From the NCBI RefSeq assembly GCF_032921865.1, contig NZ_CP136684.1, positions 1,823,501 through 1,887,500 of the forward strand: a stretch of DNA of 64,000 bases, given 5' to 3'. The position numbers and the translations under genes are program-made. Below are positions 7,440 to 16,541 of this stretch, piece by piece. Positions within the stretch are counted from its first letter, which is position 1; every line of letters starts with the position of its first letter. The notes under the pieces are model-generated. The model was given only the letters and a program-made list of their open reading frames with translations, was not told the DNA's origin and ran no database searches. Source of the stretch: Thalassospira lucentensis. GTDB lineage: Bacteria > Pseudomonadota > Alphaproteobacteria > Rhodospirillales > Thalassospiraceae.

Positions 7440-8525
7440 TTAGCGTTTCATCGCAAGTGGGGCAATCTGGCCTTGGCGTTGGGCGATCATTTTTTGTTCC
7501 GCGATTGCGCCGGCTTCGTCGGTCAGAAAGGTGAAAATTCCGAACCGGCGGCCTTGGGTCACCGGCATTGCTTCATGCAGCAGCGAACAGGAAAAGATCA
7601 CGGCACCTCCGGCAGGTGGTGCATAAAGGCTGCGGCCATATTCCGGAAACCGGACCTGCCCGCCTTCATATGTGATCGGGTTCAGGTTTAGTGATACGGC
7701 AAATCGCCGATGAGCTGTAAACGCAGTGCGGTTATCCCGATGGCGGCCAAAATGGCCCTGATCGGCTGCGTCATAACACCCGATGCGCAGGGCTTCCATG
7801 CTGGCCGTTCTGAACTGGAAGGCCTTGAATAGTTCCGGAATGACGCGCGTAACGATACGGGTTTTGACTTTCTCGAACAGCATTTCATCCAAAAGGACAA
7901 CATCGTTGCGTTTCTTGATATCGGATTTTGCCGTGCTGCTGTTTGCTGCCCCTTGGGACACGCCGTCCGCCCGTTTTTCCCCGGCCTCCCAATAGGTGAT
8001 CAGGGCATCGCAGAGTTCGGGCTCCAAAATGTCATGCAGCAACATCACCGGCGCCTGACGATTGACCACATCGGATTTACTTGCGGCGTGAATTGCCTTG
8101 CAAACGTCAATGCCGTCATCAACATCCGCAAACGATGCATTGAACACCAGCCGATGATTTGGATCGATCAGAAGCATTGAGGAACCAGTAACGCCAAACA
8201 GCTTTTTGACCGCGTTTTCCGCGTCATAAAGCTCCGTTGCTTTGGCGTTTGATTTCGCGGCTTTCCTAGGGCTTTTCTTGCCACCGATGATCAGAAAAGT
8301 CAGAGTTTCGCAACCCGTGACCTGATTGAGAAACCGGTCGATTTCCTGCCATGTTTCCTTGGTCGGTTTGTCATCTAGCAGCCAAAGCGCAAGTGTGTTT
8401 CCCGCGATCAGCTGATCCGTCAGGTCGGTCGGTTGTCCAGCGGTGTCGGGTAGGACGATTTTCGGGACAATGTCACCTTTGGCAATCCGAATTGAACTGG
8501 TTGCTGCCTTTGGTGTTTCTGACAT
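7440..8525 (-). CDS. Thioredoxin-fold / 2-oxoglutarate-Fe(II) dioxygenase fusion
   Basis: 361 residues. The C-terminal half is a prolyl-4-hydroxylase-type double-stranded beta helix: metal ligands H262 and D264 (GRHRDN), distal H317 (SLLHEAM), and the 2-oxoglutarate-binding arginine near R327 (TQGRRFGIF). EGGQVRFPEYG is the conserved strand before the distal His. The N-terminal 150 residues look like a peroxiredoxin domain (GDIVPKIVLPDTAG, LALWLLDD, LIDPNHRLVFN). The peroxidatic Cys position reads DDKPTKE instead, so that domain is probably not a peroxidase. The substrate is unknown. It is convergent with the tetR-like gene. Confidence 0.82.
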   Translation of the reverse strand: MSETPKAATSSIRIAKGDIVPKIVLPDTAGQPTDLTDQLIAGNTLALWLLDDKPTKETWQEIDRFLNQVTGCETLTFLIIGGKKSPRKAAKSNAKATELYDAENAVKKLFGVTGSSMLLIDPNHRLVFNASFADVDDGIDVCKAIHAASKSDVVNRQAPVMLLHDILEPELCDALITYWEAGEKRADGVSQGAANSSTAKSDIKKRNDVVLLDEMLFEKVKTRIVTRVIPELFKAFQFRTASMEALRIGCYDAADQGHFGRHRDNRTAFTAHRRFAVSLNLNPITYEGGQVRFPEYGRSLYAPPAGGAVIFSCSLLHEAMPVTQGRRFGIFTFLTDEAGAIAEQKMIAQRQGQIAPLAMKR

Positions 8526-8566
8526 TTCCCTGATCCCCCGATCCGTTTAAATCTGTCCGGCCTTTA

Positions 8567-9712
8567 TCAGACTTTCACAAAGTACCCTGAAAGAATATCG
8601 GCGTAAATCACGACCAGTTTTTCAATGTCTTCGACCATGGCATGCTCATCGACCTTGTGCATGCTTTGACCTACCAGACCGAATTCCGCGACTTCGCAAT
8701 ATTTGTGGATAAAGCGGGCATCCGATGTGCCGCCCGTGGTGCTCATATCCGGTCGATGGCCCGTGACCTTTTCCGAGGCATCGGAAATCAGGGCTGCAAG
8801 CTTGCCGGGCTCGGATACAAACGCCTCGCCGGAAATCTTGACTTTAAGGTCATGGGCACCGGCATGTGCGGCACAGGTTTCACGGATCCATTTTTCCAGA
8901 TCGACACCCTGATGCAGGTCGTTGAAACGGATATTAAATGCGGCACTGACCTTCGACGGCACTACGTTGGTCGCGGGATTTCCGGCATCAATGGTAGTGA
9001 CTTCCAGATTGCTTGGCTGGAAATGCGGAGTGCCTTTATCGAGTTCGTGCGTGGTAAGGGCATTAAGGACCTTTAACATGCGTGGTACAGGATTATCGGC
9101 CAGATGCGGATAGGCAACATGCCCCTGTGCGCCATAGATCGTCAGCCAGCCGGTAATGGAACCGCGGCGACCGACTTTCATCATCTCGCCCAGATATGTT
9201 GGATTGGTCGGTTCCCCCAGAAGGCAGACATCAAGTTTCTCGCCATGTTTGTCACACCAGTCGAGAAGCTTGATCGTGCCGTTCACCGCATCGGCTTCTT
9301 CGTCGCCGGTAATCAGGAAGCTGATGCTCTCGTCAAAATCGGGATGGGCTGCCAAAAAGGCATCAACGGATTCAACGAAACAGGCAATATTGGTTTTCAT
9401 ATCAACCGCGCCGCGTCCAAACAGACGGCCATCCCTGATTTCGCCACCAAATGGATCAACCGTCCAGGCCGCGACATCGCCCGCCGGAACCACATCAGTA
9501 TGTCCGGCAAAACAGAAATTGCGCCCTTTGGTTCCCAGCCGGGCATAAAGGTTGTCGATGCTATCCCAGCCGTCTTCGTGAAATACTTTGCGTTTGCACT
9601 CAAAGCCGCGTGCTTCAAGGGCAGCCTGCAACACATCAAGGGCACCGGCATCCGCAGGCGTGACGGACGGGCAGCGGATCAGGGACTGGGCAAGGTCAAG
9701 GGCGGCGGACAT
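8567..9712 (-). CDS. dapE: Succinyl-diaminopimelate desuccinylase
   Basis: This enzyme hydrolyses N-succinyl-LL-diaminopimelate in lysine and cell-wall precursor synthesis. It is 381 residues, of the M20 di-zinc family. H71 and D73 are in AGHTDVVPAGD, D104 in GRGAVDMK, and the catalytic base pair E138-E139 in TGDEEAD. The distal His is in MHKVDEH near the C-terminus. The RCPSVTPADAGALD opening is typical. The ATG at 9712 (MSAALDLA) is preferred over an upstream in-frame codon. It lies downstream of dapD on the same strand, separated by an intrinsic terminator, so it probably has its own promoter or relies on read-through. Confidence 0.96.
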   Translation of the reverse strand: MSAALDLAQSLIRCPSVTPADAGALDVLQAALEARGFECKRKVFHEDGWDSIDNLYARLGTKGRNFCFAGHTDVVPAGDVAAWTVDPFGGEIRDGRLFGRGAVDMKTNIACFVESVDAFLAAHPDFDESISFLITGDEEADAVNGTIKLLDWCDKHGEKLDVCLLGEPTNPTYLGEMMKVGRRGSITGWLTIYGAQGHVAYPHLADNPVPRMLKVLNALTTHELDKGTPHFQPSNLEVTTIDAGNPATNVVPSKVSAAFNIRFNDLHQGVDLEKWIRETCAAHAGAHDLKVKISGEAFVSEPGKLAALISDASEKVTGHRPDMSTTGGTSDARFIHKYCEVAEFGLVGQSMHKVDEHAMVEDIEKLVVIYADILSGYFVKV

Positions 9713-9792
9713 TTGATATTCTCTTGGCTTCGTGATGATGGACGAGGATTTGCATCCCATTATCAATGTTTCACTGGAAACATTTGACGAGC

Positions 9793-9829
9793 AAAAAAGG
9801 AGCGAAACGGTTTTCCGCCTCGCCCCTTA
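9793..9829 (-). terminator. Intrinsic terminator after dapD
   Basis: On the minus strand, AAGGGGCGAGGCGGAAAACC is followed by its near-complement CGTTTCGCTCC and a TTTTTT run. It lies 30 nt past the dapD stop and about 80 nt before dapE. Confidence 0.72.
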
Positions 9830-9858
9830 TAAATCATTGGCAAATCGGGTGACAGAAA

Positions 9859-10704
9859 TCAGTCACGCAGCAATTCGTTGATCGAGGTTTTCGAACGGGT
9901 TTTTTCATCAACTCGTTTGATGATGACCGCGCAATACAGGCTTGGCCCCGGCTTGCCATCGGGCAACGCTTTGCCCGGAATGCTGCCCGGAACCACAACC
10001 GAATAGGCCGGGACACGGCCGACAAAGGTTTCGCCGGTGGTGCGGTCAATGATCTTGGTCGATGCACCGATAAACACACCCATCGAAATCACGGCACCTT
10101 CTTCGACGATCACACCTTCAACGATTTCCGAACGCGCCCCGATAAAGGCGTTGTCTTCGATAATGACCGGACCGGCCTGCAGGGGTTCAAGGACGCCACC
10201 GATACCTGCACCACCAGACAGGTGAACGTTTTTACCGATCTGTGCGCAGGAGCCGACGGTTGCCCAGGTATCAACCATGACGCCGGTATCAACGTAGGCA
10301 CCAAGGTTCACAAAGCTCGGCATCAGGACGGTGCCCGGTGCGACATAGGCCGAACGGCGCACGATGCTGCCCGGTACGGCGCGGAAACCGGCATTTTTGA
10401 ATTCGGCCTCGCCCCACCCTTCAAATTTCGACGGGACCTTGTCCCACCAGTTGGTGTTTTCGCCGGGGCCGCCGGAAATGGTGGTCATGTCATTGAGACG
10501 GAAGGACAGAAGAACCGCCTTCTTAGCCCACTGATTGACAACCCACTTGCCATCGGTTTTTTCAGCAACACGCAGTTTACCGCTATCAAGTGCGGCAAGC
10601 GTCTGGTCGACGGCCTTGCGGATTTCACCCTGGGTGGCAGAGCTGATTTCGTCGCGGTTTTCCCAAGCGACGTTGATCACGCCTTCAAGTTCTGTTCTGT
10701 CCAT
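9859..10704 (-). CDS. dapD: 2,3,4,5-tetrahydropyridine-2,6-dicarboxylate N-succinyltransferase
   Basis: This enzyme catalyses the acyl-transfer step of the succinylase branch of diaminopimelate/lysine synthesis, immediately before the aminotransferase and DapE. It is 281 residues, close to the usual length. After an alpha-helical N-domain, the left-handed beta-helix of hexapeptide repeats runs from about 100 to 240 ([60 protein letters not shown]). Substrate-loop residues are in [17 protein letters not shown]. The ATG at 10704 starts [10 protein letters not shown]. It pairs functionally with dapE downstream. Confidence 0.97.
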   Translation of the reverse strand: MDRTELEGVINVAWENRDEISSATQGEIRKAVDQTLAALDSGKLRVAEKTDGKWVVNQWAKKAVLLSFRLNDMTTISGGPGENTNWWDKVPSKFEGWGEAEFKNAGFRAVPGSIVRRSAYVAPGTVLMPSFVNLGAYVDTGVMVDTWATVGSCAQIGKNVHLSGGAGIGGVLEPLQAGPVIIEDNAFIGARSEIVEGVIVEEGAVISMGVFIGASTKIIDRTTGETFVGRVPAYSVVVPGSIPGKALPDGKPGPSLYCAVIIKRVDEKTRSKTSINELLRD

Positions 10705-10884
10705 TTTCAGAAGTCCTTGCGGTCAGCTTTAATTTCATGTCGGGCGGAGAATGGTCAAAGCCTGTAGTGAAGTCAACTCCGCCAGTTTACTTAGGGGTTC
10801 CCTGATCCTGACCCGCGAAAGAATTACCCGATCATGAGGCCGAGCTCAATCTTGGAACCATGACAAATTCGCTCGCGAACGGTT

Positions 10885-11583
10885 TTATACCGGACTGATG
10901 GCCAGTTTGCGCAAGAAATGCACCAGATTGTCGGTTTGGTGATCAATCCGGGGGTCATCGCTTTCGGCCTGCGCCCATTCCTCGTCCGTGTGGACCCAGA
11001 CGGTGGTCATGCCCATATCCTTGGCCGGAAGCAGGTTTTTGGCCATGTCTTCGAAATAGATCGCGCGTGCCGGATCAATCGCATCACGCGCAAGAAGCCG
11101 ATCATAGGGCTGGCGTTCAGGCTTGGGGATATAGTCGGCATCAACGATGTCAAAGATGGTTTCAAAATGGCTGGCAATGCCAAGGCGGTCCATCACCCGT
11201 TCAGCATGTCCACGTGATGCATTGGTGAAAATCACCTTGCGGCAGGGCAGTGCATTCAACGCTGCTGCCAGCTCCGGCGCAGGATCGACCACTGACAGAT
11301 CAATATTGTGAACCTTGTTCAGGTAGTCCGCGGGATCAATATCATGTTCGGTCATCAGACCACGCAGCGTTGTGCCATAGCGATGAAAGTAGCTTTTCTG
11401 GATGACATAGGCCTCGTCCGCCGGAAGGTGCAATGTGTCGCGCACATACTGGCCGATCAGATTGGATACCTGCGAAAACAGGTCACATGCCGACGGATAA
11501 AGCGTGTTGTCGAGATCAAAGATCAGGACATTGTCGGGCGCAATGCGCGGCATGGCGGTGGCAGCAGAAACGATCGGCGACAT
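10885..11583 (-). CDS. HAD-superfamily pyrimidine 5'-nucleotidase
   Basis: 232 residues. HAD motif I is LIFDLDNTLYPSAC (nucleophile Asp about 23), motif II is VIFTNASRGHAERVMDRLG, and the late motifs are KPERQPYD and IYFEDMAKNL. The DxDxTLYP form with the helical cap after it matches the SDT1/pyrimidine 5'-nucleotidase subfamily, which dephosphorylates UMP/CMP. It lies upstream of dapD, same strand, after a gap of about 180 nt. This neighbourhood is common in alphaproteobacteria, although no pathway link is evident. Confidence 0.88.
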   Translation of the reverse strand: MSPIVSAATAMPRIAPDNVLIFDLDNTLYPSACDLFSQVSNLIGQYVRDTLHLPADEAYVIQKSYFHRYGTTLRGLMTEHDIDPADYLNKVHNIDLSVVDPAPELAAALNALPCRKVIFTNASRGHAERVMDRLGIASHFETIFDIVDADYIPKPERQPYDRLLARDAIDPARAIYFEDMAKNLLPAKDMGMTTVWVHTDEEWAQAESDDPRIDHQTDNLVHFLRKLAISPV

Positions 11584-11974
11584 GTTGAATCAATCCGGTT
11601 GTGTGCAGTGGCGACGAGAATTCAGACGGTGGTCATTACGCTTTTGGCTGTTCTTTCTTATGGGATTACAGCCGGTTTGCAAAGGCACGGCGACGTATTT
11701 TGCAGTGCATCATTGTAGGCATGCGGTTTTTGCAATCATTTCAGGCTCGAATAATTCGGGTTTGGGGTTTAAAAAGCCCCGCCCGAACAAAGATATAATC
11801 AATCTGCGTTCGGAACGTGACGGTGCCAAGGGCGATGTTCCGGTTTACGGAAGCATGATGCACCCGGAAATATGTTCGCCAGGTTCGAAATCTGCTGGTG
11901 CTGTAAAGGCGTTATTAAGGGTGCCATGCAGATGATAGGCGAATTCGTCTTTGCGGATGATGTGACTTCCTGAA
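11584..11974. other. Intergenic region with a structured hairpin, no gene seen
   Basis: 391 bp between divergent genes. It contains an interrupted hairpin at 11755-11787 (TTCGGG, three bases, GGGG, a 9-nt loop, CCCC, one base, CCCGAA). Neither strand shows a T tract after it, so it is not an obvious terminator. Short frames here have no ribosome-binding sites or recognisable content. Promoters for the HAD and EAL genes must lie here, but I cannot place them. Confidence 0.4.
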
Positions 11975-13711
11975 TTGGGGGCAGGAAGGCGCAAGGATTT
12001 CGAGGCAGCTCAAGAGGACCCTTTGGAAAAGCTTCTCAAAAGTCGCACGACGGAACTGCGCAACGAACGAAACCGCTTCGCAGCACTTGCGTTTGTGTGG
12101 GGGGATCTTCTGCTTGAACTGGATGACGATCTGAGGATCGTGTTCGCATCCGGTGCGGCAGATGGAATGATTGGCCGTTCGGCAGCCGATCTCGAAGGCC
12201 ATACCTTACAGTCCGTGCTGGCCCCGCAATTTAGACCGCTGGTTCAGGAAATGTTGTATGTGGCGCGCCGTCGTGGCCGGATGGACAACATCCAGGTGCG
12301 GTTTATTCGCCCGGACGAACAGCTAAGCGCTCCGGTTTCCATGAGCGGTTATTTCCTTCCTGATCTTGGCGATCATTTTTTTGTCGCCCTGCGCGTTGCG
12401 ATCAACACATTGCCTCATGATGTGGCGCGATCGATCAAGCGCGATGATGCAACCGGCCTGATGGACGAGGAAAGCCTTTCCCGGGTGGTGACCGAACGTC
12501 TTATGGCGCAACGCGAAACCGGTGCAGAACATAAATTTACCCTGATGACGCTGAATGCGTTTGATCCATTGTGCAAACGCATGGAGCAAATCGAACGTGA
12601 TGAAATGCTGGCCAGTATAGGTGCGTTTCTGCGTGCGCACTCCGTTGCCGGGGATACCGCGGGTCGCCTGAATGGCAATCAGTTTGGCATGTTACACAGG
12701 CCGGACGTGCCGGTTGGCGAACTTGAAAACCGGATTGCCGACTGTGCACGGGATGCCGATCCGTCGGGCAAGGGTGTGGATATTTCGACATCTGTTACCG
12801 ATTTCACCGCCGAGATGATCCCGCCGGGCGATCTGGCGCGTGGCGTGCTTTATTCCATCCGCCGGTTCTGCGACCGGCAGGAGCACGGATTCACATTTTC
12901 CCGCCTGATCGGACAGGCCCCCAATCTGGTAAATGACACATTCTCGGCCATGCGCGATTTCGGAATGCGGGTCGATCGGCTGAAATTCGATGCGGTTTAT
13001 CAGCCGATCGTGCGATTGCCATCTGCGGAAATTCACCATTTTGAGGTTCTTGCACGTTTTTATGATGACGAAGGCAAGCTGATTCCGACGGATCGTCTGA
13101 TCACTTTTGCCGAACAGGTCAATATGATCCACAGGCTGGATCTGGCTATGATGCGCCGGACGCTGAAATGGATACGCAATCAGCTGGACGAGGGTATTGA
13201 TGCCCGCGTTGCGGTTAACGTCTCGGGCCACAGTATTGAAAATCCGGATTTCTGCCGGTCGGTAATTGCTCTTTTTGAACGCAACCGCGATACGATGGGG
13301 CAGTTGATGATCGAGATCACCGAAACGGCTGAAATCACCGACATCGATACGGCTTCGACCTGGATCACACGTTTTCGGGATTTCGGCGTTGAGATTTGTC
13401 TGGATGATTTCGGTACCGGGGCATCGAATTTCCGGTATCTGAGTGCGCTCGATGTCGATTATGTCAAGATCGACGGGGAATCAATCCGCCAGTCCCTGAA
13501 ATCATCCAAAGGTCGTGCGTTCATGAAGTCGCTGGTTGATCTGTGTCATGAACTGAAGGTCGAAGTGGTGGCGGAAATGATCGAAACCGATGCCATGCGT
13601 GAAATGGTGACAAAGGTCGGTTTCGACTATGCGCAAGGGTATCTTTTTGGCAAACCTGAAAAGGATATCACGCTTTACTGGCGCAATATTCACGATCCCA
13701 AGCGCCATTAG
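11975..13711 (+). CDS. PAS / degenerate GGDEF / EAL protein, probable c-di-GMP phosphodiesterase
   Basis: 578 residues if the TTG at 11975 is used. A second TTG at 12023 has AGAGGA just upstream, and no in-frame ATG lies earlier. A PAS-like region (about 38-140) precedes a GGDEF-fold domain (about 155-315) whose signature is NGNQF, so it cannot be a cyclase. The EAL domain (about 335-570) reads EVL at 357-359. It keeps the key residues: N415, E447, the DDFGTG pair D477-D478, K498, E534 and QGYLFGKP, so hydrolysis of c-di-GMP is likely. No membrane segment is seen. It lies directly upstream of flagellin, so a motility role is inferred. Confidence 0.88.
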   Translation: MGAGRRKDFEAAQEDPLEKLLKSRTTELRNERNRFAALAFVWGDLLLELDDDLRIVFASGAADGMIGRSAADLEGHTLQSVLAPQFRPLVQEMLYVARRRGRMDNIQVRFIRPDEQLSAPVSMSGYFLPDLGDHFFVALRVAINTLPHDVARSIKRDDATGLMDEESLSRVVTERLMAQRETGAEHKFTLMTLNAFDPLCKRMEQIERDEMLASIGAFLRAHSVAGDTAGRLNGNQFGMLHRPDVPVGELENRIADCARDADPSGKGVDISTSVTDFTAEMIPPGDLARGVLYSIRRFCDRQEHGFTFSRLIGQAPNLVNDTFSAMRDFGMRVDRLKFDAVYQPIVRLPSAEIHHFEVLARFYDDEGKLIPTDRLITFAEQVNMIHRLDLAMMRRTLKWIRNQLDEGIDARVAVNVSGHSIENPDFCRSVIALFERNRDTMGQLMIEITETAEITDIDTASTWITRFRDFGVEICLDDFGTGASNFRYLSALDVDYVKIDGESIRQSLKSSKGRAFMKSLVDLCHELKVEVVAEMIETDAMREMVTKVGFDYAQGYLFGKPEKDITLYWRNIHDPKRH

Positions 13712-13732
13712 AATCAACCCGATAGTCACTGC

Positions 13733-13760
13733 AAAGGTCGCCACAACGGCGGCCTTTTTT
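13733..13760 (+). terminator. Intrinsic terminator after the EAL gene
   Basis: AAAGGTCGCC, a five-base loop, then GGCGGCC followed by TTTTTT. It lies about 20 nt past the stop and separates the EAL gene from flagellin transcription. Confidence 0.85.
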
Positions 13761-13956
13761 AATGTCGGAAACGCAAATAATTTCGCTTGGGAAACGCTGA
13801 AAACAGTCATTTTGGGGCAGGTTTCGGCAAGTGCGGAAAAAAAACGCCAAATGCATCGCCAGTTTTGCCGCTTGTCTGCGTGGATATGGATACCGGCCCG
13901 TTTTGGTCGGTTGGCAGGTATGTCAGTTCCATTCTTCCATATAGGAGATCCAGAAA

Positions 13957-14775
13957 ATGGCGAGCATTAACACCAATATGTCGGCGACACTGGCAGTGTC
14001 GAACCTGAACAAGACCACTGACGAGATGACTTCTGTTCTGACGGCAATGTCGAGCGGCAAGTCGATCAACTCTGCATCGGATGATGCTGCGGGTCTTGCC
14101 GTTTATACTGCGATGTCTGTTGACTACGCCGCTTGGGAACAGGCTGGTGATAACGCCGAAGTCGCAACGGCCATTCTTGAAACCGCTGACGGCGGTCTTT
14201 CGGAAATCGGCGATATTCTTGAACGTATGTATGAACTGGCATCCGAAGCATCTTCGGGTTCGGTGACAGATACGGAACGTGCCTACCTTGACGCGGAATA
14301 TCAGGAACTGGTTGCACAGGTTGATTCTATCGTCAACTCGACGACCTATTTCGATACTTCACTGCTGGACGGCACCTATAACGAGAACTTCACCGTTTCG
14401 GCCGATTCAAGTGTTGCTGCAATTGCCGTTGACCTGTCTGCACAGGCCTATGACGCAGCAAGCCTTGGCCTGGCCGGTGATTTGACGTCCTCGACCAATG
14501 CAGCGACCGAGCTGACGGCAATCGAGGCGGCTGTTACGACCGTTTCTTCTGGCCGCGCAACGGTCGGTGCGCTGATGTCGCGGTTTGATTATGCGTCCGG
14601 CAACATCGAAACCGCACAGACAAACCTTGAAGCCGCAATGAGCGTCTATATGGATGCCGATATCGCGGAACTGAGTGCTGAACAGACGGAACTTGGTGTG
14701 AAGATGGATTCTGCCATCCAGGCTCTGTCGGTTTCCAACGAAAATCTCGAGAAGCTCTCGCGTTTGCTGAGCTAA
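13957..14775 (+). CDS. fliC: Flagellin (filament subunit)
   Basis: 272 residues. The N-terminal D0/D1 region has SINTNMSATLAVSNLNKTTD and SSGKSINSASDDAAGLAVYT, the diagnostic flagellin signature. The C-terminal D1/D0 helix is DADIAELSAEQTELGVKMDS, ending NENLEKLSRLLS. The central variable domain is very short, so the filament surface should be simple. AGGAG precedes the ATG by about 9 nt. It is followed by fliD and a fliS-like gene. A hairpin after the stop may reduce read-through into fliD. No convincing sigma-28 or sigma-54 promoter was found in the 245 bp upstream. Confidence 0.96.
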   Translation: MASINTNMSATLAVSNLNKTTDEMTSVLTAMSSGKSINSASDDAAGLAVYTAMSVDYAAWEQAGDNAEVATAILETADGGLSEIGDILERMYELASEASSGSVTDTERAYLDAEYQELVAQVDSIVNSTTYFDTSLLDGTYNENFTVSADSSVAAIAVDLSAQAYDAASLGLAGDLTSSTNAATELTAIEAAVTTVSSGRATVGALMSRFDYASGNIETAQTNLEAAMSVYMDADIAELSAEQTELGVKMDSAIQALSVSNENLEKLSRLLS

Positions 14776-14784
14776 CTCGGCGTG

Positions 14785-14828
14785 GGGTCATCCGGTTTTA
14801 GAGCCGCCGGGTGGCCCTGTTCTGTTTC
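14785..14828 (+). terminator. Weak hairpin between flagellin and fliD
   Basis: GGGTCATCCGG pairs with CCGGGTGGCCC (two G-U pairs) across an 11-nt loop, followed by TGTTCTGTTT. This is a plausible partial terminator that would make flagellin mRNA exceed fliD mRNA. Confidence 0.5.
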
Positions 14829-14852
14829 GTGTCGCATGAAAGGAAGGGCAGG

Positions 14853-16541
14853 ATGTCGACCGTCAATTCGTCTACTTCGTCGAGCTACGTATCCTCGTCC
14901 TATGTTTCGGGGCTGACGGACCTTGATACGGCCCAACTGGTTGAAGACGCCTATAATGTAAAGATGGAAGTCGCCGACACCATCGAGGCAGAGGTTGATG
15001 AGCTTGAACTTGAAATTGCGGCGTTTGAAGATCTGCAGGACTTGCTGGAAGCGCTGGAAGATGCTGCCGAGGCGCTGACGGCATCGGCCGAGCTTGAAAG
15101 CCTGCGCGACGATGTCTGGGTCGGGAAATCGGCCTATCTGTCATCGTCGGATGCCAACACCACTGCATCGGATGTGCTGGGTGTTCTGGTAGACGATGAG
15201 GCTGCTGTTGGCAGTTATACGATTGAAATCAAACAGATGGCGACTGCTCACAAATTGGGCGGCGACACCTATGCCGATGCGTCGGCGTCGGCAGGCCTTT
15301 CAGGTACCCTCAGTCTTGTGGCCGGGGATGATTATACTGCGACGGATATCGAGATATCCGGTGACATGTCGCTTGACGATATTGCGGATGCCATCAATGA
15401 CCAGAGCAGTGCAACCGGTGTACGCGCCAGTGTGCTTCAGATATCCGACGATGAATATATGTTGGTGCTATCGGCCATTGATACCGGGCAGGAGATCACC
15501 TTTGATACAGACGGAGCCGATACCACGATTGCAGCATCGCTGGGTCTGATTAATGCCGATGGCAGTTATGCCAACGAACTGGTAGCAGCCGATCAGGCGA
15601 TCTTTTCCGTCGATGGGGTCGAGGTAACGCGCAGCAGCAACACGGTTGATGACGTGATTGATGGTGTCACGCTTTATCTGTATGCCGAGGAAGCAGGCAC
15701 GGAAATCACGCTTGAAATCGATGAGGATGCGAGTTCGGTCTATGATGCGATCGAGGCTTTTGTTACCGCATATAACGAACTGCGCAGCTTCGTAATCACC
15801 AATCAGGCCTATGAGGCCGGTGAAGGAGCGAGCGAGGATGCGGTCCTGTTTGGCGATTCACTTTTAAGTTCTGTTGTTTCGTCGGTTTATGACGCGCTGT
15901 CCTTTACCGATGACAGCGACACATATGCGTCCCTGTCATCGATCGGCATCACCTTTGATGAAAGCAACTATCTGGTTATTGATTCCGAGACACTTGAAGA
16001 TGCGCTGGTTTCGAATTTTGACGAGGTTGCCGATCTGTTTTCACTGTCGACCGATACCGGTTCGGGCAACCTGCTGGTGTCAGAAGCCGATGGTACCTAT
16101 ACCGGCACCTTTACCATCGATATTGCGGTTGATGCCGACGGCAATATCACGTCGGCCAGTGTCGGCGGTGATTCCAGTCTGTTCACCATCAGCGGCAACA
16201 ATATCATCGGGGCTCAAGGGTCGGTCTATGAAGGTGTCGAGCTGTATTTCGGCGGGGACAGTTCCGAAAGTGTCGATGTTACGATTTCCAGCGGACTTGC
16301 CAATGAAATGGTCAATGCGCTCGACAAATATACCAACAGTTCGGATGGCCTGATTTCCGCCCGGATCGATCGGCTCGAAGAACAGACATCCGATCTTGAG
16401 GATGAAATCGACGAGGTAACAACCGCTGCCGAGGCTTATGCCGAAGATCTGACAGAACGCTACTCGGCGCTGGAAACCAAGATGTATCAGCTTCAGCTGC
16501 TGCGCGAACAACTTGAAGCCTTGTGGGGTGATGATGAATAA
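14853..16541 (+). CDS. fliD: Flagellar hook-associated protein 2 (filament cap)
   Basis: 562 residues. FliD forms the cap under which flagellin polymerises. The N-terminus has the FliD_N pattern SSYVSGLTDLDTAQLVEDAY and a long coiled-coil helix rich in Glu/Asp. The C-terminal FliD_C domain has NELRSFVITNQAYEAGEGAS, FGDSLLSSVVSSVYDALS, YASLSSIGITFDESNYLVID and the closing coiled coil RLEEQTSDLEDEIDEVTTAA. The ATG at 14853 follows AAGGAAGGG. It is strongly acidic with only about six lysines. Its last 11 bases overlap the start of the fliS-like gene. Confidence 0.93.
   Translation: MSTVNSSTSSSYVSSSYVSGLTDLDTAQLVEDAYNVKMEVADTIEAEVDELELEIAAFEDLQDLLEALEDAAEALTASAELESLRDDVWVGKSAYLSSSDANTTASDVLGVLVDDEAAVGSYTIEIKQMATAHKLGGDTYADASASAGLSGTLSLVAGDDYTATDIEISGDMSLDDIADAINDQSSATGVRASVLQISDDEYMLVLSAIDTGQEITFDTDGADTTIAASLGLINADGSYANELVAADQAIFSVDGVEVTRSSNTVDDVIDGVTLYLYAEEAGTEITLEIDEDASSVYDAIEAFVTAYNELRSFVITNQAYEAGEGASEDAVLFGDSLLSSVVSSVYDALSFTDDSDTYASLSSIGITFDESNYLVIDSETLEDALVSNFDEVADLFSLSTDTGSGNLLVSEADGTYTGTFTIDIAVDADGNITSASVGGDSSLFTISGNNIIGAQGSVYEGVELYFGGDSSESVDVTISSGLANEMVNALDKYTNSSDGLISARIDRLEEQTSDLEDEIDEVTTAAEAYAEDLTERYSALETKMYQLQLLREQLEALWGDDE

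Noticed and set aside
13801..13956. Sigma-54 or sigma-28 promoter before flagellin
   Set aside because: TTGGCAGG-like stretches occur, but no pair with correct GG-N10-GC or GCCGATAA spacing was found.
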